A stretch of DNA of 56,763 nucleotides from JBLNBN01 sp050260015 (lineage in GTDB: Bacteria > Bacteroidota > Ignavibacteria > Kapaibacteriales > UBA2268). Position 1 is the stretch's first letter. Each line of letters begins with the position of its first letter. A model generated the notes under the pieces. The model made no database searches. It saw only the letters and a program-made list of their open reading frames with translations, and was not told the origin of the DNA. Below are positions 45,016 through 52,167 of this stretch, piece by piece. The DNA is taken from assembly GCA_050260015.1 (NCBI GenBank), contig JBLNBN010000006.1, positions 1 to 56,763 of the forward strand. The letters run 5' to 3'. Position numbers and translations under genes: made by a program.

Positions 45016-45027
45016 CCTTCGATATTA

Positions 45028-47667
45028 TTATTTATCTTGTTTATCTTTAAGTCCAGCCGGCGCTGTACCTGTCGGGTATAGCTTAATTTTAAGACCGGAA
45101 AGATAATCGCCGTCGATTGAATTCTTTATAGTAAAGTAAATCGGTTCGGACTGCGCGGATAGCACCTTTAATTGAGTCTCGTCTACGGACATCTCGTAAT
45201 CGCCCGGAGCGATGCCTAATTTGTAGAATGTGCCGTCGTCGAAGTTCTCCATCACTTCAATTTCGCCCGTCTTTATATTTTTGATCAGCAGGCGTAGCCG
45301 GGGCTGTCCTACGGCGCTATCGGACCTCACCTGGTAGAGAGCCGTTCCCTCAATCACGCCTCCCGTATAGCACGGTATATCGATCGAAGTGAATATATTC
45401 GGATCGGACGTGAATGAGAATTCGTCGACTTTCGGTCCCCAGTTTGGATTTTCAAAGCTCGTCCTGTCTATCTTAAAATTACACCTAACGTAGGGGCTCA
45501 TATTGACCAGGCGCGTTATATCGCCGTCCTGGTAACGCATCCCGCCGTCGGCTGACAAATAGAATCCGACGTTCTTTATTTCTTCCTCGCCCTTATCATA
45601 TTTATCGTTGCTATTTTGGTCCAGGAAGAAGCGAATGTTCGCCGCTCCGTACCCAGTCATACTTCCGCCCGTTTGCGAGGTTGAAACGAAATCAAAGTTC
45701 CTGGAGTCAAAACCGAGCGACCCGGAAAGCGAATTCGAGTACGTAAATGCGTTCGTATTATAGCTCGTTCTGGATTGCCACCATAAGTATGACAAATTTA
45801 CGCTCAACTGCAAGCCAAAAACGTACGTCTTATGCGCTGGGTTATACCCGGCATTTATCGAGTAATTGGACCTGTTGCCGATCTGCTGGCTGAGCAACAA
45901 ATTAATGTCGCCAAATTGCTTTGTGTCGGAGGACCAGGAGCTTTGTACGCCTACCCGCATCGCGTTTAACGGCTTTAAAATTCCTTTTACATTATAGATA
46001 GTATAATAGGCTGTGCCGTTAACGTTGTGCGAGCGGATCTTAAACCTGTCGGCTTTTTCATTAACTGTAATATAGTAATTACCGCTGAACGCCAATTTAT
46101 AATTGCCTAAATAATATCCCATGGCAAGGTAGCTAGTCGCTTCGGAAGTGGTCACGCTTCTATCGAACAGGAAGCTTATGCCCATATTCTTTCCAAACAA
46201 TCGCGGGATAGCCGTATTAAAGTTAGTGCGATATAATAAGTTTGAACCCGAATAACGGTCGTAAATAAAGTGCGACAGTTCTGTCTGTATAAAGTTCGAA
46301 GTAACATGCTTAAGAGTCGCTATGCTAAAGTGCTGATGGTAGTATTCGAACTTTAATAATGTCGATGAAAACGGATTTATTACTAACTGGTTAATAATCC
46401 CAGGTTTTGCATCGTTTTTAAATTCTTTCAACAACATAACGTTATTGCTCAGGAAGCTGGATAATCCAAACGAGAACCTCGCTTCCGCAGCCTGGTAATT
46501 TTGTTGGTAAACGTTGCCATAATTCAACGTATACTTAATCTCCCCGGGGCGAAGCATTTCATAGGCAATGAATTTAGTCCATTTTTCGGACTTATACTCC
46601 CCTTTCGGGCCCACCATTTTCAATTCAAAGTTGCTTAGGCCATAGTACATGGGGACTTTAAAGTAGTACTTCCCCGATTGATCCGTACGCATTTGGCCGA
46701 CTAAGTCGCCGTTCCTGAAGAGCTCTACCTGCCAGTCGGATCCGATGCGATCCTCAACTTCGTAATCATTATAATACTTGTGCCTCTGGAACTCTTCGTT
46801 TGATATTTGAACTCCTTCCAGGTAATATCCCGGGTGCGATTGCATGGGGCGATAGCTTGTGTATTGCAGTTTTCCCAGCGAGATTTGCCTTATGTAGTTA
46901 TTGTCCCCTAAAAAGGCTCTCCATCGCCACTCGTATTGGTGCATTAGCATATTGTCATATTCATTATAACCGAACATGCCTCGAACGGTTAAATCGCCTC
47001 CAAGAGCTTTAACTCCTACGCTACCCAAAAAATTATAGCTTTTTTTCTGGTTGTAGACGGTCATACCTGCCTGCCAATCGAGCATACCGCCGTCCAGGAA
47101 CGCCCAATTTCTATCGTACGTTTGGGAGTAGAACTTATCCCCGTTCATGTAGTCGTCCTGCCCCCCGCTGCCAAGGTTATATTTCTTATTCAACTTAAGA
47201 AGGGGCAGCTCGATGTCGGAATTTACTGATATATACAGCATACTCGGGTTCGCCCCTATTCTTAAATCTAAAGCCTGGGCGACAAAATCGATCCTGCCAT
47301 ATATTATTCCATCTTTGATGAAATAATCAGAATCCTTTATAGTATATTTTTTATCTTTATAGCTTCCTTTATTCCAAAGCAGGTCAATCGTAAAGGAATT
47401 AATGGGATAGCTGACGTACCCGGTGATCTTTCTTTTATCCGCATCGTATTCGTTAAAAATAACAAGGTCCTTTAGAAGGCTTGTAAGTGGAATGTAGTAG
47501 CGAGACGTGTCGCTATAGACGATGTAGTCAGCTTCAAATCCACTGTAATAAATTTTGTAGTAGCTTTCTTCCAGTCCTTCAGGAATATCCTGCGCGGAGC
47601 TAACCGAGCAAGAAAATGCCAAAAGAGCGAAGGAAATGAGGGCTATGGCGGCGATTTGATTTTTCAT
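45028..47667 (-). CDS. Usher-like outer-membrane assembly protein, copy 3
   Basis: 879 aa, the most divergent of the three. Signal peptide ends VSSAQD. The N-terminal domain has YSDTSRYYIPLTSLLKDL. Plug signature: SDWQVELFRNGDLVGQ ... SGKYYFKVPMYYGLSNFEL ... AYEMLRPGEIKYTLNYGNVY. The later FLDQNSNDKYDKGEE loop and the C-terminal YTGGVIEGTA ... NFDDGTFYKLGIAPG domain are shared with the paralogs. It should secrete pilin 3. It follows chaperone 3 by 19 bases with no small ORF between. Confidence 0.75.
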   Translation of the reverse strand: MKNQIAAIALISFALLAFSCSVSSAQDIPEGLEESYYKIYYSGFEADYIVYSDTSRYYIPLTSLLKDLVIFNEYDADKRKITGYVSYPINSFTIDLLWNKGSYKDKKYTIKDSDYFIKDGIIYGRIDFVAQALDLRIGANPSMLYISVNSDIELPLLKLNKKYNLGSGGQDDYMNGDKFYSQTYDRNWAFLDGGMLDWQAGMTVYNQKKSYNFLGSVGVKALGGDLTVRGMFGYNEYDNMLMHQYEWRWRAFLGDNNYIRQISLGKLQYTSYRPMQSHPGYYLEGVQISNEEFQRHKYYNDYEVEDRIGSDWQVELFRNGDLVGQMRTDQSGKYYFKVPMYYGLSNFELKMVGPKGEYKSEKWTKFIAYEMLRPGEIKYTLNYGNVYQQNYQAAEARFSFGLSSFLSNNVMLLKEFKNDAKPGIINQLVINPFSSTLLKFEYYHQHFSIATLKHVTSNFIQTELSHFIYDRYSGSNLLYRTNFNTAIPRLFGKNMGISFLFDRSVTTSEATSYLAMGYYLGNYKLAFSGNYYITVNEKADRFKIRSHNVNGTAYYTIYNVKGILKPLNAMRVGVQSSWSSDTKQFGDINLLLSQQIGNRSNYSINAGYNPAHKTYVFGLQLSVNLSYLWWQSRTSYNTNAFTYSNSLSGSLGFDSRNFDFVSTSQTGGSMTGYGAANIRFFLDQNSNDKYDKGEEEIKNVGFYLSADGGMRYQDGDITRLVNMSPYVRCNFKIDRTSFENPNWGPKVDEFSFTSDPNIFTSIDIPCYTGGVIEGTALYQVRSDSAVGQPRLRLLIKNIKTGEIEVMENFDDGTFYKLGIAPGDYEMSVDETQLKVLSAQSEPIYFTIKNSIDGDYLSGLKIKLYPTGTAPAGLKDKQDK

Positions 47668-47686
47668 AGCTCTTTCCTATATATAG

Positions 47687-48526
47687 TTAATCGGCTCTGT
47701 AGATGAATTCTGTCTTTCCTTTAAAAGGGGGAAAGAGCGTATGCATTTCCTTTGGTATATCAGTGCGATCGCTCGTTACGTCGTACTCAATTGTATATTT
47801 TTGTCCAGGCTTAAGCTTCTTTTTTTCAATGCGGACTTTTTTCACAGCATCGTTATACACGGCGGCGACATCGTCGAATGAAAAAAATTCAGCCCCGGAT
47901 TCCTCAAGAATTTTAAAATGTATATTGCACCAGGCCGGGAATTCGCCCCATTGATGGAGCTTTAGCAATAGATTAATATAGGTAGAATCCTGGTAGTATT
48001 CAGTTCCTTCGACCGAAACGTTAGTTTCAACTTTGCCTTTTTGATATACAATCAGATTAGTATACTGGGTAATGATCAAAAGGGATGCGCGGGCGGTTTT
48101 CCCGTCGTCGGTAGTGTCTATTGCTTTCAGTTTTGGAGCGGATTTAGTAACTATACGCGTCCAGTACATTCCGTTTGGCGCTTCGCTGGGCAGCCGCATT
48201 AGGAATTTTACTTTTTGCTGTTGATTAGGCTTTAGGACAAATCTGCGGGGAAAGGCCTTGATGTTCTCGGACATATCCCATTTGGACCACTGTACGTTCG
48301 TCGTGTCTTCCCATTTAAAGGTTACTTTGCCAAGGGAGTCTGTAGTTGGGTATGCGAATTTAAGCGTTATCTCAACGTCCGTATCGTAAGTATTATTATT
48401 TATCACTTGATATTCGCCATAGCGAGTCGCAGGATTGATATAAACGACAAAAGGCGCTATTGCAACCTGCGCGTTTAGATCCACCACGAACAGAAACGCA
48501 AGGGCGAATAAGAAAAAATGTTTCAT
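47687..48526 (-). CDS. PapD-like periplasmic chaperone, copy 3
   Basis: 279 aa, signal peptide ending DLNAQV. First domain APFVVYINPATRYGEYQVINN ... NQQQKVKFLMRLPSEAPNGMYWTRIVTK; G1 segment RASLLIITQYTNLIVYQKG, where Thr-Gln replaces the Arg-Glu of copies 1 and 2. The Trp of MYWTRI and the final YQKGK are invariant in all three chaperones. It is more divergent than copies 1 and 2, in line with its usher and pilin. Confidence 0.8.
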   Translation of the reverse strand: MKHFFLFALAFLFVVDLNAQVAIAPFVVYINPATRYGEYQVINNNTYDTDVEITLKFAYPTTDSLGKVTFKWEDTTNVQWSKWDMSENIKAFPRRFVLKPNQQQKVKFLMRLPSEAPNGMYWTRIVTKSAPKLKAIDTTDDGKTARASLLIITQYTNLIVYQKGKVETNVSVEGTEYYQDSTYINLLLKLHQWGEFPAWCNIHFKILEESGAEFFSFDDVAAVYNDAVKKVRIEKKKLKPGQKYTIEYDVTSDRTDIPKEMHTLFPPFKGKTEFIYRAD

Positions 48527-48599
48527 AGCGGCGCTCCATGAGTATTTTTCTTTGTTATGAAAATGGTTATTTATTTTTTGTTAGAGGTTTTAACTTGCG

Positions 48600-48626
48600 T
48601 TTCTGCGGGCAGAATGCCCGCAGAAA
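48600..48626 (-). other. Hairpin between pilin 3 and chaperone 3
   Basis: TTTCTGCGGGC (48600-48610), loop AGAAT, GCCCGCAGAAA (48616-48626); a perfect 11-bp stem 16 bases past the pilin 3 stop. No T-run follows, as in copy 2. Confidence 0.8.
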
Positions 48627-48642
48627 CACAGAGGTATTTTAA

Positions 48643-49191
48643 TTATTGACCGGGATCGTAAGATACCGTACAAGTCAACGGAATAGTAACAGGGCCCGTA
48701 GCGGTAAAGGTCGGGTTGGCCTGGATATACTGGGGCTGGAAGTTAACGGCTGCGATACCGTCCGGAGCGAGCGATTCGCGGTCGTTTACGCCGGCGTCGC
48801 TATTGTAGGTCATTTCGCCGCGGAGGTAGAAGTCCGTCATCCACCATTCCAATTTATCCGTGTAGGTGCCCGTAGTGGTTACAGTAGCGCCTGGGAATGC
48901 CCAATCAACGTTAGCGCCGATAGGTGCGGGGCTTCCGGGAGGCGTTACGTCATAGCCGGATGCGCCGGTTACGTAGAATCTCTGGGTACCTGGGAGAGCC
49001 GGGATGTTATGGCTGGTTCCGGGAAGTAAGCCGCCGAGGTTAATTGGATTGTCGCCTTGCCATACGATGGTCAAGCCGGCTAATCTGTTAACAGTCATAT
49101 TGGTGGAAGCAGTTGCGGAACCGCTGAGTTGTGCGAAAGCCATCGAGCCAAATGCTACGAATACTGCGAGGGTTAAAAGAACCTTCTTCAT
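48643..49191 (-). CDS. Pilin-like secreted subunit, copy 3
   Basis: 182 aa with the shared signal peptide (MKKVLLTLAVFVAFG). The mature part keeps INLGGLLPGT, FYVTGASG, LAPDGIAAVNFQP and the terminal PLTCTVSY strand, but is otherwise strongly diverged from copies 1 and 2. There is one Cys. The layout again recalls DUF4402-like pilins. GGAGT lies before the ATG. The presumed substrate of chaperone 3 and usher 3. Confidence 0.75.
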   Translation of the reverse strand: MKKVLLTLAVFVAFGSMAFAQLSGSATASTNMTVNRLAGLTIVWQGDNPINLGGLLPGTSHNIPALPGTQRFYVTGASGYDVTPPGSPAPIGANVDWAFPGATVTTTGTYTDKLEWWMTDFYLRGEMTYNSDAGVNDRESLAPDGIAAVNFQPQYIQANPTFTATGPVTIPLTCTVSYDPGQ

Positions 49192-49315
49192 GTGAAATAC
49201 TCCTTTTTTTTTAGTGAAATGATTTTTTTGTTACGTTTGAATGCGGAAGAATTTGAATCGAGAGGAGGCGCCTTCCTTGATATCTCTTTCTACTGCATTC
49301 ACGTTAATCACAGTA

Positions 49316-49361
49316 CAAACTTACGCATTAAAAGATATTCACACAATACCCGGTATTTTGT
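49316..49361 (-). promoter_or_regulatory. Pilin 3 promoter with overlapping dyad
   Basis: GTATTG, 20-base spacer, TAAGTTTG (49316-49323) on the minus strand, 125 bases before the ATG. A near-perfect dyad ACAAAATACC-G-GGTATTGTGT (about 49341-49361) covers the upstream box. The rest of 49362-49549 is AT-rich with no gene. Confidence 0.7.
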
Positions 49362-49549
49362 ATTTTCACTTTACTAAATAAATGTTAATTATATTAACAT
49401 TTTTCCTTTCATGCTTTATACGTATTGGCTTCATATATTTTACGTCATAATACTTAGTCGATTAAAATTGGAATTATTACGGGTTTTACGGTATTCAGGT
49501 AGCCGCCGCTTGCCTTAAGTTGGCTTCCCATGCGCTTTCCGCTATTGGA

Positions 49550-50707
49550 CTACTTTGTGTCCGCGCCGCCTGGCGCACGCTTTTCGAGGGGATATAACGT
49601 AAGAGTTAATCCCGATAAGTAATCGCCTTCCATCGTATTTCTTATAGTAATGGCTAATGGCTCCGCCCTCGTCTTGAGTATTTTGGCCTGCGTCGGGTCA
49701 AGCGTTAATTCGTATTTACCGGGCGCGACGCCCATTTTATAGAACGATCCGTCGCTAAATACGGCGAGCGATTCCTCTGTTCCGGCGTCGACGCACCTCA
49801 GGATCAGCCTGACGCCGGGCTGCGCCTTCGAGCTATCCGGCGCGAACTGGTAGATCACCCGCCCTTCGAACGCTCCGCCCATTACGCAGGGGATGTCGAT
49901 TTCCTGGTAAACGTTCGGATCGGATGTGAACGAAAACTCCTTTTTGAGGGGCAGAACGAGCGGATTTTTTGCAGAGGACTCGTCTACTTTTATATTTATC
50001 CTATCATAAGGAGTTAAATTTGACAGGCGAATAATTCCGCCGCTCTTATTAGAAAGAACGTTTACGTTTATTATGCTTACTTCATAATCGGTAAGTTCGC
50101 TATCATTTGCGTCGTATTCGCCGTTGTTGTTGTTATCCATAAAAAATCTCACGTTCGCAGCGCCCCGGCCCGCAAAGCCGCCGCCCCTTTGCGAAGCGGC
50201 GACAAATTCCAGGTTGCCGGCATCGAACCCGAGCGAACCCGAAACCTGCTGGTTTATAGTTTGCCGGCTCCAGCTAACGTTGGAACTAGTCATAGAATTT
50301 AGGTATGGCAGGTACATGCTCAGCTGCATAAATAAAGAGGAGTTCTTAAAAAGTCCGGCGGAATTCGAGCTCAACCCGAAGTAAACATTTTGTGAAAACT
50401 GCTTTTTAATATTCGCGCCCCAATTCGGTTCCTTTGGGGTCATCGACGACCAGCCGGCGCGCATACCTATCCTAATATTACTGAATATCCCGTAAAGAAA
50501 TTTCGACTCGCCGTAGCGGTTATAGGATATGTCGGCCAGCGCGTTATAGCCGGCTATCTTAAAATCCTTTTTATACTCTCTGCCTATAGTAAAATAGTTA
50601 ACCGATACAAAAAATGGATTGATATAGGAATTGGCGTAGAGTGATAAAGTTGAATTCGCGGAGCTATCGTTTGAGAACCTGTTATGTATATCTAATATAG
50701 ATATCAA
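49550..50707 (-). pseudogene. Usher remnant (fourth copy, C-terminal 385 codons)
   Basis: The frame aligns with the intact ushers only from about residue 505 onward (HNRFSNDSSANSTLSLYAN matches FDRSVTTSEATSYLAMGYY of usher 3) and keeps the distal barrel strands, FMDNNNNGEYDAND, VMGGAFEGRV and VFSDGSFYKMGVAPGKYEL. Signal peptide, N-terminal domain, plug and about half the barrel are missing, and the only possible start is a TTG inside a tandem repeat. It cannot be a working usher. The open frame suggests the loss is recent or that the fragment is still translated. Confidence 0.85.
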
Positions 50708-50734
50708 TAATAGATATCAATTATAGATATTAAT
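50698..50734. repeat. Three 13-nt-period repeats at a deletion junction
   Basis: TAGATATCAAT at 50698, again at 50711, and TAGATATTAAT at 50724 form an array with a 13-base period. It sits exactly between the chaperone remnant and the usher remnant, so it may have mediated or resulted from the deletion that fused them. Confidence 0.75.
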
Positions 50735-50836
50735 TTCAAATTCTTCCTCGGAGCCATTAACGATAAAGTACTCCCCGCTTCGGCTTGCCGGATCAATATA
50801 AGCAAGTACGGGAGCAATCAAAAATAAAATCTCAGT
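50717..50836 (-). pseudogene. Chaperone remnant (fourth copy)
   Basis: On the minus strand, 33 codons from 50818 to the TGA at 50717-50719 read IAPVLAYIDPASRSGEYFIV and on to EEEFEINIYN, matching the start of the first Ig-like domain of the three chaperones (APLIVYIDPASKMGEFEV). A few hydrophobic codons upstream (EILFL) look like signal-peptide residue, but no start codon or ribosome-binding site remains. After the TGA the same frame continues into the usher remnant. The rest of the chaperone gene is gone. Confidence 0.8.
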
Positions 50837-50904
50837 ACGCAGTATGCTGTCGCGTATGGAATTAGAATATTGATTAAGTATTATTACGTATAATATCTAA
50901 TAAA

Positions 50905-50933
50905 TTTGCCTATTTCTAGATGAAATAGGCAAA
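50905..50933. other. 12-bp hairpin upstream of the decayed copy
   Basis: TTTGCCTATTTC (50905-50916), loop TAGAT, GAAATAGGCAAA (50922-50933). In the intact loci a strong hairpin lies just before the chaperone gene, so this may be what is left of it; it may equally terminate response regulator 2, about 140 bases upstream. No pilin gene is found between it and 51072. Confidence 0.6.
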
Positions 50934-51071
50934 GATATTTATTTTATTTAAGTTAGGCGTATCGTGTTTAGAAGCGACGCGGCGCTTGAGCGCGCAGTTT
51001 AGAGTTGAAACGTACATAAGGAAGACGTCCAAATTTACATTCGGCTTAGAATAAGATTTAATTTACGCGCT

Positions 51072-51737
51072 TTATACTAATATCTGATTGTCGTAAATAA
51101 GTTTTACGAGCTCTACTGTGCTCTTCACGTTAAGCTTCAGCATAATATTTCTTTTGTGGGTTTCTACCGTCCTTGGGGAAACGCAGAGAGTATCGGCGAT
51201 GTGGTGCACGGCTTCGCCTTTTGCGATGTGCGATAGAATTTCTTTTTCCCTGTTTGTCAGCACGATGCTTTGGTCGGAACCGTTTACGACCTCATCGTCC
51301 ATATTTTCCGAGAGTAAAATCTCGGTGCAATCCTTGGAAAAGTACTTTTTTCCGCTTAGGATTGTTCCTATCGCCGCAGGTAGCTCGTCCTCGAGGCTGA
51401 GCTTATCCAAAAAGCCTGAAACTTCGACTTTCAGCGCCTGGAGAATAAGCTTTTTAGTCATCGTCTGCGACGTGAGAATAATTTTTGTGTTCGCCCCCTT
51501 TTTCTTTAGTTCCCTAACGAGTTCGAAGCCGGTGCCGCCGGCGAGCATAACGTCGACAAGCGCCAGGTTTGGTTGGCTTGCGGAAACAAGGTCAAGGGCG
51601 GTATTGTAGCATCCCGCGACGCCTGCGACTTCAACGTTTGTCGAGGAGTCAATAATCAACGCTATGAATTTCGCCACCAATGGGTTACTCTCCGCTAGCG
51701 CGATGGAAGGCTTTTTAGGCGTAATTTTCTTAGCCAT
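51072..51737 (-). CDS. NarL/FixJ-type response regulator 2 (atypical receiver)
   Basis: 221 aa, paralog of the regulator at 38.3 kb, alignable end to end: SIALAESNPLVAKFI, NLALVDVMLAGGTGFELV, ILTSQTM, GFLDKL, then LuxR HTH LTNREKEILSHIAKGEAVHHIADTLCVSPRTVETHKRN. As in its paralog the acidic pair is reduced to Glu-Ser (AES), but it keeps the Thr of LTS. No partner kinase is nearby. It stands upstream of the decayed fourth copy, which suggests the ancestral unit was regulator-pilin-chaperone-usher. Confidence 0.88.
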   Translation of the reverse strand: MAKKITPKKPSIALAESNPLVAKFIALIIDSSTNVEVAGVAGCYNTALDLVSASQPNLALVDVMLAGGTGFELVRELKKKGANTKIILTSQTMTKKLILQALKVEVSGFLDKLSLEDELPAAIGTILSGKKYFSKDCTEILLSENMDDEVVNGSDQSIVLTNREKEILSHIAKGEAVHHIADTLCVSPRTVETHKRNIMLKLNVKSTVELVKLIYDNQILV

Positions 51738-52116
51738 AAATCACCGCTCATAGTTGGACAACAATGCAAAAAATTACTTGTATGAAAGGCTTTTCACTAT
51801 TCCGTAATGGATGTCTGCGTTTATTAAAGATAATACGATTTAGTAACCTGAGATAATTATTATCAGTGTTAGCTTCATTGCGTTTATGTCGAAAACCGCC
51901 CATAAATTTTTAGCCTAATCTAACATTAATAAATTTTACTTAATCGCACTCTAAGCAATTGATATTAAGGGTTAACGAGGAGAAAATTGTTTTATTTTAA
52001 GAAAATTTTACCTATTTTTATATTTTGCTTAAGCAGATATATTCTTCCGTTAATCAAATTAGATAATTGGAAGTATTAGAATAAAGGTATTTATTTATGA
52101 ATTTTTAATTAACAGC
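51738..52116. other. AT-rich spacer
   Basis: About 380 bases upstream of response regulator 2 and downstream of the T9SS gene. No gene, palindrome or promoter match that I can defend. Confidence 0.4.
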
Positions 52117-52143
52117 GCGGCGGGCGCTTAGAACGTCCGCCGC
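52117..52143 (-). terminator. GC-rich terminator-like hairpin after the large T9SS gene
   Basis: GCGGCGGGCG / CGTCCGCCGC stem with one G-T wobble and a 7-base loop, 24 bases past the stop at 52168; only a weak T-rich tail follows on the minus strand. Confidence 0.65.
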
Positions 52144-52167
52144 ACTCTAATTTTCAATTTATTTTCA

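Noticed and set aside
39555..47667. Ushers as TonB-dependent receptors or T9SS components
   Set aside because: No TonB plug or carboxypeptidase-like N-terminal domain before the barrel, and the neighbouring PapD-like chaperones with the NG...LRxG plug motif fit an usher better.
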